DNA from: WHSW01 sp963767475
GTDB lineage: Bacteria; Actinomycetota; Thermoleophilia; Solirubrobacterales; 70-9
DNA length: 64,000 nt
Direction: 5' to 3'
Assembly: GCA_963767475.1 (NCBI GenBank)
Contig: CAVYEI010000002.1
Span: 558,001-622,000, forward strand
Shown: positions 54,366 to 63,427 of the stretch, piece by piece
How positions within the stretch are numbered: position 1 is the stretch's first letter
Layout of the letters: the number at the start of each line of letters is the position of its first letter
Made by a program: the position numbers and the translations under genes
Notes under the pieces: model-generated
What the model saw: only the letters and a program-made list of their open reading frames with translations
The model's database searches: none
What the model was told of the DNA's origin: nothing

Positions 54366-55067
54366 ATGCCTGTTCCAGAAGAGACTGTTCCAATCGAGCG
54401 TCGGCCGGCCCGTGCCGTGGTTCTTGATCGCATCAGTGCTTGGATCGAAGGCGGCGAACTCCTCCCGGGTGAGTCGATCAAGGACGGTGAGCTCGCCGCG
54501 CGCCTCGGGGTCAGCCGCACGCCTGTTCGCGAAGCCCTCCAAGTCCTGGCGCAGCGCGGGCTGGTCGAAATGGAGCCTGGCCGCCTGACCCGCGTCACCG
54601 AGACGTCGATCGAGGATGTCGCGCGCGTCTATGCGCCCCTCGCCGCACTTCAGGCGCTCGCAGCGGAGCTTGGCACGCCCCACGCCACCACCAAGGACGT
54701 TGAGCAAATGCGTCGCCACAACGCCGCCCTGCTCAAGGCCGTCGAGGCCGAGAACGCGGCCAAGGCGCGCGATGCCGACCGCTCCTTTCACGAGGTACTA
54801 GTGAATCTCGCCGACAACGCCTACCTGAACAATGCGCTCGAGCCTCTGATGAGCCACACGCGCCGGTTTGACGCCTTGTTCTTCCGCGACCAACAGCCGG
54901 GCTATGAGTCGCATCGCGAGCACGAGGAGATAATCGAAGCTGTCGCCACTAACGACCCGGAAGCAGCAGCACGAAAGACGCGCGAAAACTTTCACCGCTA
55001 CTGGAACCCCGACGATTCTGAGACCAGTGTTGCATCGGAGCTTGAGCGACCTGACGAGGCCGCATGA
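54366..55067 (+). CDS. GntR-family regulator (FadR/FCD type)
   Basis: The 233-residue protein has an N-terminal winged helix (VVLDRISAWIEGGELLPGES, DGELAARLGVSRTPVREALQ, RGLVEMEPGRLTRVTE) and a C-terminal FCD domain (FHEVLVNLADNAYLNNALEP, HREHEEIIEAVATNDPEAAA) with the Asp/His residues that often bind a metal and the effector. It overlaps the ammonia-lyase-like gene by four bases, so it most likely controls that gene and the nearby operons in response to the substrate or an intermediate. Confidence 0.9.
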   Translation: MPVPEETVPIERRPARAVVLDRISAWIEGGELLPGESIKDGELAARLGVSRTPVREALQVLAQRGLVEMEPGRLTRVTETSIEDVARVYAPLAALQALAAELGTPHATTKDVEQMRRHNAALLKAVEAENAAKARDADRSFHEVLVNLADNAYLNNALEPLMSHTRRFDALFFRDQQPGYESHREHEEIIEAVATNDPEAAARKTRENFHRYWNPDDSETSVASELERPDEAA

Positions 55068-56248
55068 CGAAGCCGCCTACTTCTACGCAGGCGTCTGCCG
55101 CTCGCGTTCTGCGAAATCCGCACCGGGTCCCAGGCATTGAGCTCGCCGGAAGCGCGACAGCAGCACTGACCTTTCATCAACGATTGCCGGCCTATCGGCC
55201 GACGCGTCTTGTGCGCCTCGACGCGATCGCGACCGAACTCGGGCTCGAGCGGCTGTGGATCAAGGACGAGTCCTACCGGCTCGGTCTGCCGGCTTTCAAG
55301 GTCCTCGGAGTCTCCTGGGCGGTGTATCGAGCGCTGGTCGAGCGGCTTGGCCAGGAGCCTGCCTGGGACACGATCGGCGATCTGAAAGCCGCGTTCGATC
55401 GGCTGCGGCCGCTGACGCTGGTCACCGCCACCGCCGGAAATCACGGCCGAGCGTTGGCTCACGTCGCTGGCTGGTTCGGCCTTGACGCCCGCATCTACAT
55501 TCCCGAGGGCGCCCCCTTCGACCGTGTCTCAGCCATCACGGGGGAGGGCGCTGAGGTCGTCGAGGTGGCGGGTACCTACGACGAAGCGGTGGAATTGGCT
55601 ACGAGTTGGGTTGGCGACCAGCACACCGAGCGCGCTCTCTTGGTTTCCGACACCGCCTCGGAGGCCAGCGAGCAGGTGCCTGTGTGGATCTCCGAAGGCT
55701 ACGAGACGATGTTCTGGGAGGTCGACGAAGAGCTCGACGACCTGACTGAGGCGGCGCCGGACCTAGTGGTCGTGCAGATGGGCGTCGGCTCCTTGGCCGC
55801 AGCAGCGGTCAACCACTACCGTCGCCCGGAGCTGACGTCAGCGCCCCGGCTGGTCGGGGTGGAGACGATTTCGGCAGCCTGCGTGTTGGAGTCAGCGCGC
55901 GCCGGCGAGTTTCGCAGCGTTCCCGGCCCTCACGACTCGCTCATGTTCTGCCTCAACGCCGGCCGACCCTCGCGGGTCAGCCTGGACGGCATTCTCGCCG
56001 GATTCGATGAGTTCCTCGCGGTTGGTGATCGCTTGGTCAGTTCGTCGGTGCAGTCCCTGGCTCGAGCCGGCGTGGTCGCGGGCCCGACTGGGACCGCCGG
56101 TCTCGTCGGCCTGCGGGAGCTGCTCGCCGGTCATCCCGGTGACCTGGGCGCCCGGGTCTTGCTGATCAACAGCGAGGGCGCCGCCGACCCGTCCGGCTAT
56201 GCCGACGTTCTGGGCGAATCGCGCGGCACGCTGGCCCTCACCGCCTAG
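55064..56248 (+). CDS. diaminopropionate ammonia-lyase-like PLP enzyme
   Basis: The 394-residue fold-type II enzyme has LWIKDESYRLGLPAFKVLGV with the PLP-binding Lys79, and TLVTATAGNHGRALAHVAGW for the phosphate/substrate loop. VVVQMGVGSLAAAAVNHYRR and VGVETISAACVLESARAGEF are also as in diaminopropionate ammonia-lyases, which turn 2,3-diaminopropionate into pyruvate and ammonia. Serine/threonine dehydratase-like activity cannot be excluded. It is coupled to gntR (ATGA). Confidence 0.8.
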   Translation: MTKPPTSTQASAARVLRNPHRVPGIELAGSATAALTFHQRLPAYRPTRLVRLDAIATELGLERLWIKDESYRLGLPAFKVLGVSWAVYRALVERLGQEPAWDTIGDLKAAFDRLRPLTLVTATAGNHGRALAHVAGWFGLDARIYIPEGAPFDRVSAITGEGAEVVEVAGTYDEAVELATSWVGDQHTERALLVSDTASEASEQVPVWISEGYETMFWEVDEELDDLTEAAPDLVVVQMGVGSLAAAAVNHYRRPELTSAPRLVGVETISAACVLESARAGEFRSVPGPHDSLMFCLNAGRPSRVSLDGILAGFDEFLAVGDRLVSSSVQSLARAGVVAGPTGTAGLVGLRELLAGHPGDLGARVLLINSEGAADPSGYADVLGESRGTLALTA

Positions 56249-56273
56249 GCGGGCAGTCCCCTCCCGCGCTCAG

Positions 56274-56672
56274 TCACGGCAGAGCGACGACCGCCTCGAT
56301 CTCGACCCGCACCCCGACGGGCAGGTCCGCCACTCCGATCGTCGTCCGAGCCGGTGGATCGGTCGGAAAGAAGGATGCGTAGGCCGCGTTAATCTCGGCA
56401 AAGCCCTGCATCTCGGTCGTGTAGATGTTGGTCTTCAGCGCCCGGGACAGATCCGTACCCGCTGCGTCGCATACCGCTGCGAGATTCTCGAGGGTCTGGC
56501 GGGTCTCTTCGGTGAGTGAGCCGCTGACGAGGGTCCCGTCCACCGGGCTGAGATTGCCCTGACCCGAGCAGAAGAGAAGCCCGTCATGGGCAATCGCCTG
56601 GCTATACGCGCCGACCGGCGCGGCGGCATCGGGCGCGACGATTACGGTGCGACTGCTCTTCGGCTGGGGCAT
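56274..56672 (-). CDS. RidA-family protein
   Basis: The 132-residue product has the RidA pattern AAPVGAYSQAIAHDGLLFCS, GQGNLSPVDGTLVSGSLTEE and PARTTIGVADLPVGVRVEIE with the conserved catalytic Arg. RidA proteins hydrolyse reactive enamine/imine intermediates such as 2-aminoacrylate, which PLP lyases release. It is the last gene of the minus-strand operon that begins at 61634 and lies back to back with the ammonia-lyase-like gene. Confidence 0.9.
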   Translation of the reverse strand: MPQPKSSRTVIVAPDAAAPVGAYSQAIAHDGLLFCSGQGNLSPVDGTLVSGSLTEETRQTLENLAAVCDAAGTDLSRALKTNIYTTEMQGFAEINAAYASFFPTDPPARTTIGVADLPVGVRVEIEAVVALP

Positions 56673-56698
56673 TGGTGCGACCTCCTTCGCGTCGATGA

Positions 56699-58189
56699 CT
56701 ATTGCGTCGCGTCGATGGCGACGTACTTCGTGGCGAGGTACTCGTCGATTCCCTCCGCGCCGCCCTCGCGGCCGATGCCGGACTGCTTCACGCCTCCGAA
56801 CGCAGCAGCCGGATTGGAGACCAGGCCGCGATTGAGCCCGACCATGCCGGACTCGAGCGCCTCGCAGACCCGCAGCGCGCGGTCGAGGTCCTGGGTGAAG
56901 ACGAAGTCGACCAGCCCGTAGGGCGTGCTGTTGGCCGCCGTGACCGCCTCAGCCTCGTCGTCGAAGGTGACGATCGGGGCGACCGGCCCGAAGATCTCCT
57001 CAGTGAGGACGCGCGCGTCGGGGTCGACGTCGCAAAGCACGGTGGGGGCGACGAAGTAACCCTTCTCCGGCAGATCATCGGCGCTGGGGGCGACGACGCG
57101 AGCGCCTCGGGCCTCGGCGTCGGCGATCAGCTCGAGAACGCTCTGCCGTTGCCGATCATCGATCAGAGGCCCGACGTCGACGCCAGCCTCGGCTCCGTGA
57201 CCGACCCGCAGCGCCGCCATCTCGGCGCTGAGGCGACTGCTGAACTCGTCCGCGATCGCGGCGGCGACGAAGAAGCGATTCGCGGCCGTACACGACTCGC
57301 CCATGTTGCGCAGCTTCGCGATCATCGCGCCGACGACGGCGCGGTCGAGGTCGGCGTCCTCGAAGACGAGGAAGGCGGCGTTGCCGCCGAGCTCCATCGA
57401 GCTCCGCATGACGCCGTCGGCCGCTTGGCGCAACAGGATCTTGCCGACCGCCGTCGAGCCGGTGAAGGAGACCTTGCGCAAACGCGGGTCGAGCATCAGC
57501 TCGCGCGAGATCGCGCCGGCGGCGGTCGACGGGATGACGTTCAGTACTCCTGGCGGAAGTCCCGAGCGCTCGAGTACCTCCGCGAGCAGCAGGGTGGTCA
57601 AGGGGCTCTGCTTCGCCGGCTTGACCACCATCGTGCATCCGGCGGCGATCGCCGGACCGATCTTGCGCGTCGCCATGGCGAGCGGGAAGTTCCATGGGGT
57701 GATCAGCAGGCATGGGCCGACTGGCTCCTTCATCGTCAGCAAGCGGCTGTCGCCTCCGGGTGCATGCGACCAGCGACCGGCGATGCGAACGGCCTCTTCC
57801 GAGAACCAGCGCAGGAACTCGGCTCCGTAGGCGACCTCGCTCCGTGCCTCCGGCAGCGGCTTGCCCATTTCCAGGGTGATCAGGAGCGCGAACTCCTCGC
57901 GCCGCCGGGTGACCTCCTCGAAGGCCCGGCGCAGGATCTCGCCTCGTTCCCGCGGTGCGATTGAGCGGAACGAGTCCTGCGTCTCGCAGACGACGTCGAG
58001 CGACCGGCGGGCATCCTCGACTCCGGCGTCGGCCACTTGGGCCAAGGGCCGTTCGTTGCCCGGGTCGATCACCTCGAAACTGGCCCCGCTCGAGGCCTCC
58101 TGCCAGCTCCCGCCGAGCAGCAGCTTGTTCGGGACAGCCGCGGCGAGCGCCACCGGATCACAGTCGCTTCCCATAACCCGTGGGCTCAC
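56699..58189 (-). CDS. NAD(P)-dependent aldehyde dehydrogenase (succinate-semialdehyde type)
   Basis: The 496-residue enzyme has the ALDH residues Asn in TPWNFPLAM, Glu266 in SMELGGN and Cys300 in NMGESCTAANRF, and the NAD-binding KVSFTGSTAVGK. The overall likeness is to succinate/glutarate semialdehyde dehydrogenases (NMGESCTAANRF, TPYGLVDFVFTQDLDRALRV). It oxidises an aldehyde to the acid. GTG 58189 overlaps the Fe-ADH stop (GTGA). A small relic of a second copy lies at 51809-51935. Confidence 0.9.
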   Translation of the reverse strand: MSPRVMGSDCDPVALAAAVPNKLLLGGSWQEASSGASFEVIDPGNERPLAQVADAGVEDARRSLDVVCETQDSFRSIAPRERGEILRRAFEEVTRRREEFALLITLEMGKPLPEARSEVAYGAEFLRWFSEEAVRIAGRWSHAPGGDSRLLTMKEPVGPCLLITPWNFPLAMATRKIGPAIAAGCTMVVKPAKQSPLTTLLLAEVLERSGLPPGVLNVIPSTAAGAISRELMLDPRLRKVSFTGSTAVGKILLRQAADGVMRSSMELGGNAAFLVFEDADLDRAVVGAMIAKLRNMGESCTAANRFFVAAAIADEFSSRLSAEMAALRVGHGAEAGVDVGPLIDDRQRQSVLELIADAEARGARVVAPSADDLPEKGYFVAPTVLCDVDPDARVLTEEIFGPVAPIVTFDDEAEAVTAANSTPYGLVDFVFTQDLDRALRVCEALESGMVGLNRGLVSNPAAAFGGVKQSGIGREGGAEGIDEYLATKYVAIDATQ

Positions 58190-59427
58190 CGCTGCCCACT
58201 CCCCGGGTCGCCAGCGAGCCGGTCAACGTCCCCGGCCCAGGCTGCCTCGAGCACGGTGAGGAGATCCTCGAAAAGCGCTTGGCGGGGGCTGTTGCGGAGC
58301 AGGCGATCAATGCTGAGGGCCTGGGCCGCAAGCTTGGGCAGCTGGTCATGTGCAACGCCGAGCGTCGCAAGCGAGGACGGGATACCGACCGCGCGCCCGA
58401 GCCGCTGGACCTCGGCGATGGCCGCCTCCGGCCGGTCGCCGACGCCGAGGGCGCGCGCGATAGCGCCGAGGTCCTCGTCGGCCGCCGGTCGGGCGGCGGC
58501 CAGGGTATACGGGGCCAGTAGGCCGACCCCCAAGCCGTGCGGCGTCCCAGTCGCTGCTCCGATCGGATACTGGAGCGCGTGCGCCGCCGCCGTGCCCTGG
58601 TGAGCGAAAGCGATGCCGGCCCAGAGGCTTCCGAGCATCATCGCCTCGCGCGCCTTCAGGTCAGAGCCATGGGCGAAGGCAGCTTCGAGGTTTGCCCCGA
58701 TCAGCTCCGTCGCGAGCAATGAATAGTGGCGAGCGAGAACGTCACGGCCTCGGAACACGTCGCCGGGGTACCCGGACCATGGGTTGTCGCGCATCGGAGA
58801 GCAGTAGGCCTCGATTGCATGAACGAGCGCGTCCATGCCGGCCATCGCAGTCACAGACGGCGGACAGCTGAGGGTGGCCCGCGGATCGCAGACGGCGGCC
58901 GCCGGGATGAGCTTCGGACTCGAAATCCCGACCTTGAGCTCGTGGTCCGGATCGCTGACCACGGCCACAGGGCTCACCTCGGAACCGGTGCCGGCGGTCG
59001 TCGGGACTGCGACGAGTGGCGGTAGCGAGCCGTCGATCCGGTTTTCGCCGTAGACGCTCTTAAGCGGCCCGGGGCTTGCGCTCAAGACAGCGATCGCCTT
59101 CGCCAGATCGAGGCAGGAGCCACCGCCGAGGCCGATGACGAGATCGAAGCTCAGCTCCTCGGCCGCGGCCTGCGCTTCCTCGACGCACTCGAGCGGGAGA
59201 TCCGCTTGGCAGCGATCGAAGGTATGCGCATGGACTCCAGCTCGGGCCAGGCTGTCCGCCACTTGCCCGGCCGTGCTTGTCTGAGCGATCGTCGGATCCG
59301 TGCAGATCAATGCGCTCGACCCGAGCTCGCCAGCGACGGCTCCGATCGCCTGCATGGAATCGGATCCGAACAGGATCCGCGGTGGCAGCCGCAAGAGGCC
59401 GCGAGTCGCATGCGCCCGATCGGTCAT
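58186..59427 (-). CDS. iron-containing alcohol dehydrogenase
   Basis: The 413-residue protein has LVIGLGGGSCLDLAKAIAVL, VAVPTTAGTGSEVSPVAVVS and CPPSVTAMAGMDALVHAIEA, the NAD and metal regions of group III alcohol dehydrogenases, with GIAFAHQGTAAAHALQYPIG and TPHGLGVGLLAPY supplying His metal ligands. It would interconvert an alcohol and an aldehyde, perhaps the aldehyde used by the neighbouring ALDH. Both of its ends overlap the neighbouring genes by four bases. Confidence 0.9.
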   Translation of the reverse strand: MTDRAHATRGLLRLPPRILFGSDSMQAIGAVAGELGSSALICTDPTIAQTSTAGQVADSLARAGVHAHTFDRCQADLPLECVEEAQAAAEELSFDLVIGLGGGSCLDLAKAIAVLSASPGPLKSVYGENRIDGSLPPLVAVPTTAGTGSEVSPVAVVSDPDHELKVGISSPKLIPAAAVCDPRATLSCPPSVTAMAGMDALVHAIEAYCSPMRDNPWSGYPGDVFRGRDVLARHYSLLATELIGANLEAAFAHGSDLKAREAMMLGSLWAGIAFAHQGTAAAHALQYPIGAATGTPHGLGVGLLAPYTLAAARPAADEDLGAIARALGVGDRPEAAIAEVQRLGRAVGIPSSLATLGVAHDQLPKLAAQALSIDRLLRNSPRQALFEDLLTVLEAAWAGDVDRLAGDPGSGQR

Positions 59428-60455
59428 CGGTTGAGGACCACTCCCCCGCGTAGGGACTCGAGCTCGGCGATCACCGCCGCCGGAATCTCGATTCCTTGCT
59501 CGAGCGCGCGCGCGCGGCGCGCCCGGGCCTGATCACCGGGAACCGAGACCCCACAGGTGCCCCTCGCCGCCGGCATCGCCCGCAGCGCGTCAAGGTATCC
59601 GGAACGGAGGGTGAGGTCGTCGGTGCCGACGACGGCGGGGTCGACGCAAAAGAAGACGTCGCCCTTGTTGCAGATCGTCTCGGAGTCCAGAGTCCCGGTG
59701 ACATCCGGGCCCTGCGCCGCGCCGCTCAAGGTGGTGACGATCAAGCCGAAGGCCAACGCCAGCCCGTAGCCCTTGGGTCCCCCAAATGGCGAAAGGGCGC
59801 GGGCCTCGTGCGGATCGGTTGTCGGCGTGCCGCTCTCGTCGACCGCCCAACCCGCCTGCAGCGGCTGATCGGAGTGGCGGTGGGCCAGGACCTTGCCCAT
59901 CGAGATCGCGCTGGTGGCCATGTCGAGGACGAAGGGCTCGCCTTCGGTCGGCAAGCCGATTGCGACGGGGTTGGTGCCGATCATCGCCGCACTGCCATTC
60001 CAGGGATGCATCAGCGGCTCGGTGGTCGTCAACGCCACCCCGATCAGGCCGCGCTTTGCAAGCGCCTCGACGTAGAGGGCCAGGAGGCCGAGATGGTTGG
60101 CGTTGCGGACCGCCGCCAAAGCGATGCCGGTCGTTGCAACCCGCTCGGTAATCCTCTCGACCGCGAACATCCCCGCCGTTGGTCCGAGCGTTCGATTGCC
60201 GTCGATCACCGCGGCCGAGGGCGTTCGCCACTCGAGCGTCGGCTCCGCGTTGGGACGCGACAAGCCGGCATCGATTCGGCGCGCGATCACGGGCAGGCGC
60301 TGGAGTCCATGAGATCTGTGCCCGCGGAGGTCGGCCTCGACGAGCCAGTGTGCCTGCAAGGCGGCGGGCTCGGCGGCCGCCCCATGAGCGTCGAGGACGG
60401 AATTGATGACCGCCAGCTCCTCGGGATGGGAGAGCCTCATCGTGTCTCGCGGCAA
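59424..60455 (-). CDS. Ldh2-family malate/lactate-type dehydrogenase
   Basis: The product (343 residues from TTG 60455, or 338 from ATG 60440) has GHRSHGLQRLPVIARRIDAG, TTGIALAAVRNANHLGLLAL, MIGTNPVAIGLPTEGEPFVL and FGGPKGYGLALAFGLIVTTL, the family pattern. Members oxidise 2-hydroxy acids such as malate, ureidoglycolate or sulfolactate with NAD(P); which one applies here cannot be told from sequence. It overlaps the Fe-ADH start (ATGA) and follows the threonine-synthase-like gene closely. Confidence 0.85.
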   Translation of the reverse strand: MPRDTMRLSHPEELAVINSVLDAHGAAAEPAALQAHWLVEADLRGHRSHGLQRLPVIARRIDAGLSRPNAEPTLEWRTPSAAVIDGNRTLGPTAGMFAVERITERVATTGIALAAVRNANHLGLLALYVEALAKRGLIGVALTTTEPLMHPWNGSAAMIGTNPVAIGLPTEGEPFVLDMATSAISMGKVLAHRHSDQPLQAGWAVDESGTPTTDPHEARALSPFGGPKGYGLALAFGLIVTTLSGAAQGPDVTGTLDSETICNKGDVFFCVDPAVVGTDDLTLRSGYLDALRAMPAARGTCGVSVPGDQARARRARALEQGIEIPAAVIAELESLRGGVVLNR

Positions 60456-60461
60456 ACCGGG

Positions 60462-61634
60462 TCAGCCTTCATCGGGCCGGCCCCCGGTGATCACAAGGAC
60501 CGCCCGCTTGCCGTCGAGCGACTCGAGCTCGGCGAGGCGCAGCAGTCCCGCCAGCGTCGTGGCGCTGGTGAACTCCGCGACAACGCCGGCATCCGCAGCC
60601 AGTCGCCGCTGTGCAGCGGCAATGGCCTCCTCATCAACGGCCAAGACCGTTCCCCCGGAGTAATTGATCTCGTTCAGAAGCCGACGCATGTTGCGGGGGT
60701 AGTTGACGTCGATCGAGGCGGCCGCGGTCTGCAGCCTCGGATCGGGCGCGACGGGCGGCTTACCGTGTTCCTCGCGCAGGCGCGAAACGACTGGCTGTAC
60801 GGCCTGGCTTTGCACCCCGATCAGCCGAGGCAGGCGATCCGTTACTCCCATCGTTGTCAGCTCACGGAAGGCCTTGCCGATCGCGCCCAGTGTGCAGGCG
60901 TCGCCGACCGGGCAGATCACGAGGTCGGGAACCTCCCAGTCGAGCTGCTCGGCGATCTCGAGCCCAACGGTCTTCTTGCCTTCGACGAGGAACGGATTAA
61001 AAGCGCAGTTGCGGCTATACCACCCGCGCTCGCGCTGCTTCTCGGCTTCCTCGAAGGCGGCGTCGTAATCGCCATCGGAGCGCCGGACCTCGGCGCCGAA
61101 GCGCCGCAGCCACTTGAGCCGGAGCTGCGAGGCCCTGCCAGGCACGAACGCGTGCGCCTGGAGACCTGCGAAGGCGCAGAAGCCGGCCATTGAGATCGCG
61201 GCGTTGCCCGAAGAAGCGCAGGAGACATCGCGGTAACCGAGCGCTTGGGCCCGCGTGACCCCGACCGCGGTGGCCCGGTCCTTGAGGGCCCGGGTCGGGT
61301 TGCGGGTTTCGTCCTTCAGGTAGAGACCGGCGACACCACCGGCGCCGCGCAACCCGGCGGCTTCGAAGAGCGGCGTCGATCCAACCGGAAGAACCGGACC
61401 GCGCGCCTCGACCGGGAGGAGCGGCAGGAAGCGAAATAGATCCCGGCTCGTGTCAGCAACAACCGAACGGCCCTTGAACAAGCGGCTGCGGGCCTGTTCA
61501 TAGTCGTAGCGCACATCGAGGATGCCCGCATCAGCCGGATTGGGACCGGGCCCGCAGATCGGACACAGGTAGGACTCAGCGGTGAGCTCCGACGTCGCCC
61601 GGCACCTCAGGCACTCGAGGCCAATAGCAAACAC
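60462..61634 (-). CDS. threonine-synthase-like PLP enzyme
   Basis: The GTG at 61634 is chosen because it directly follows the promoter region and starts the zinc-finger-like domain LECLRCRATSELTAESYLCP, ICG; a longer frame to 61871 runs through that promoter. The 390 residues include GLYLKDETRNPTRALKDRAT (PLP Lys), SCASSGNAAISMAGFCAFAG and LVICPVGDACTLGAIGKAFR. Real threonine synthases and related enzymes (for example cysteate synthase) share this form. In this operon without other threonine genes it more likely acts on another amino acid. Confidence 0.8.
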   Translation of the reverse strand: MFAIGLECLRCRATSELTAESYLCPICGPGPNPADAGILDVRYDYEQARSRLFKGRSVVADTSRDLFRFLPLLPVEARGPVLPVGSTPLFEAAGLRGAGGVAGLYLKDETRNPTRALKDRATAVGVTRAQALGYRDVSCASSGNAAISMAGFCAFAGLQAHAFVPGRASQLRLKWLRRFGAEVRRSDGDYDAAFEEAEKQRERGWYSRNCAFNPFLVEGKKTVGLEIAEQLDWEVPDLVICPVGDACTLGAIGKAFRELTTMGVTDRLPRLIGVQSQAVQPVVSRLREEHGKPPVAPDPRLQTAAASIDVNYPRNMRRLLNEINYSGGTVLAVDEEAIAAAQRRLAADAGVVAEFTSATTLAGLLRLAELESLDGKRAVLVITGGRPDEG

Positions 61635-61642
61635 GTGCGCCA

Positions 61643-61690
61643 GTATATCGCATATTTCTGCTTGACAGCGATCGATACGTAATATATCGT
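61643..61690. promoter_or_regulatory. divergent promoter region with GntR-like sites
   Basis: GTATATCGCATAT (61643-61655) lies next to the start of the minus-strand operon. TTGACA (61662-61667) and TATATC (61683-61688), 15 bases apart, make a plus-strand promoter for the binding-protein gene, and GTAATATATCG around the -10 is like the first site. Two similar sites between divergent operons suggest shared control. Confidence 0.5.
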
Positions 61691-61720
61691 GCGCGATAAC
61701 CCGATGAGAGGAGTCTCGGT

Positions 61721-63364
61721 TTGCGCACTTGCATTCATAGGTCGGTCCTCGTCGCAGCCACCTGTCTCGGCCTTGCCGGACTAAGCACAGGCTGTGGCGG
61801 GGGGTCAAGCGACGCCGACGCGGACACGTTCCGCATCGGCAACACCGGCGCAGCGACCTTCGATTCGCCAAATCCCTTCGCGGCCGTGAGTACGCAGTCG
61901 CACGCCGTCTTTCGCTACATCTATCCCTACCTGGTCGAGTACGACTCGGATCTCAACCTGGTCGGGGCCTTCGCTAGCGATTGGGAGACCTCGCCGGACG
62001 GCAAGACCTGGACCTTCCAGACCCAGCCGGACGCCAAGTGGAGCGACGGCGAGCCGCTGACAGCCGAGGATGCCGCCTGGACCCTCAACACGATGCTCGA
62101 GTTCAAGGACGGGGCGGCGGCGACGTATGCGCCGTATCTCGCCAACGTCAAGGAGGTGACGGCGCCCTCTCCCGACACTCTCGAGGTCACGCTGTCGAAG
62201 CCAACGAGCCCGTTGCTCGCCCGGCTACAGTACTTGCCGATCCTTCCCCAGCACGTCTGGGAGAACGAGGTCAGCGGCGAGGGCGGGATCGGGCTGAAGC
62301 GCTTCCCGAATGAGCCGCCGATCGTCGCCGGAGGCCCGTTCACTCTCGAGTCGTTCAAGAACCGAAGCCTCGCGCTCTTCACCCGCAACGAGAACTGGTG
62401 GGGCGCCGAGCCGCACATCTCGAGCTGGGGCCTGCAGCAGTACTTGAGCCCGGACGCGCTTGTTCAGGCGCTCAAGTCCGGCGAGATCGACCTAGCTCTG
62501 AGCCTGCCGCCGACGTCGGTGACGACGGTTGAAGACACGCCGGGCCTCTCGGTCGAGAAGGGGCCGGGGATCTCCTGGTACGACATCGGCATCAACTCCA
62601 ATCCGGAGAAGACCGATCAGCCCGAGATCGGCGACCCCCAGTTCCGGCTCGCCTTCTCGCTCGCGATCGATCGTGAGAAGCTGATTGACACGTTCCTGCT
62701 CGGACTGGGGACGCCCGGCGTATCGATCATCCCGCCGAGCACCGGCCGTTGGTTCAATGAGGAGCTCGAGCCGATCCCATACGACCCCGATCAGGCAAAC
62801 GAGATCCTGGACGAGATGGGCTTCCCGAAGGGCGCGGACGGTATCCGCACGGCCGACGGCCAGCGGATGTCGTATGAGCTGATCTATCTCGGCACCGGCA
62901 CTAACCGCCTCGTCGAGCTAATCACGTCCAACCTCGAGGAGGTTGGAATCGAGCTCCAGCCCAAGCTAGTCGGCGACGCCGCGTACGTGCCCGCGGTGAC
63001 GGCGGACGACTACACGAAGTTCGACTTCTCGATGGACTACTGGTACGCCGCTCCGGACCCGGACCAGATCCTCTCCTCGCAGACATGCCAGACGCTGAAA
63101 TCCTTCACCGAGACGGCGTACTGCAGCGAGGAATACGACCGGCTGTTCGAGGAACAGGGAGCCACGACCGACGACGAAGAACGCAAGCAGATCGTCTGGG
63201 AGATGCAGGAGCTCCTCGCTCATGACCGCCCCTACGACGTGCTCTTCTACCAGGACGCAATCGAGGGCTGGAACGATGAGTGGACGGGCCTGGTCTTCTC
63301 AGGCACCGGCTCCTTCAACGCCTTCTCCAATGAGAGTCTGCTGAATGTCGAGCCGGCGGGGTAG
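61721..63364 (+). CDS. peptide-type ABC substrate-binding lipoprotein (SBP_bac_5)
   Basis: The TTG at 61721 has AGAGGAG 8 bases upstream. The 547 residues begin with a lipoprotein signal (LVAATCLGLAGLSTGCGGGS, Cys25 after LSTG). Family 5 features: DSPNPFAAVSTQSHAVFRYI, WSDGEPLTAEDAAWTLNTML, GDPQFRLAFSLAIDREKLID, and a C-terminal YDVLFYQDAIEGWNDEWTG. It should deliver peptides or amino-acid derivatives to the permease encoded next. It is separate from the SBP at 8870; the two sequences are only distantly alike. Confidence 0.9.
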   Translation: MRTCIHRSVLVAATCLGLAGLSTGCGGGSSDADADTFRIGNTGAATFDSPNPFAAVSTQSHAVFRYIYPYLVEYDSDLNLVGAFASDWETSPDGKTWTFQTQPDAKWSDGEPLTAEDAAWTLNTMLEFKDGAAATYAPYLANVKEVTAPSPDTLEVTLSKPTSPLLARLQYLPILPQHVWENEVSGEGGIGLKRFPNEPPIVAGGPFTLESFKNRSLALFTRNENWWGAEPHISSWGLQQYLSPDALVQALKSGEIDLALSLPPTSVTTVEDTPGLSVEKGPGISWYDIGINSNPEKTDQPEIGDPQFRLAFSLAIDREKLIDTFLLGLGTPGVSIIPPSTGRWFNEELEPIPYDPDQANEILDEMGFPKGADGIRTADGQRMSYELIYLGTGTNRLVELITSNLEEVGIELQPKLVGDAAYVPAVTADDYTKFDFSMDYWYAAPDPDQILSSQTCQTLKSFTETAYCSEEYDRLFEEQGATTDDEERKQIVWEMQELLAHDRPYDVLFYQDAIEGWNDEWTGLVFSGTGSFNAFSNESLLNVEPAG

Positions 63365-63427
63365 ATGTCCTAGTCCCTCGGCGAAAAGACGCGGTGATGG
63401 AGGCAGCGTGAATGGCGGAAGCGAGTT

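Noticed and set aside
56241..56252. Perfect palindrome CCGCCTAGGCGG at the end of the ammonia-lyase-like gene
   Set aside because: It has no loop and contains the stop codon; such palindromes are common in GC-rich DNA and it does not look like a terminator.
56702..57964. Plus-strand open frame of 420 codons opposite the ALDH gene
   Set aside because: The ALDH on the other strand has all catalytic residues; the opposite frame is a codon-bias artefact.
59496..61193. Very long plus-strand open frame (565 codons) opposite the Ldh2 and PLP genes
   Set aside because: It is a mirror frame of well-supported minus-strand genes in GC-rich DNA; its translation has no motif and is rich in Arg, Gly and Asp.
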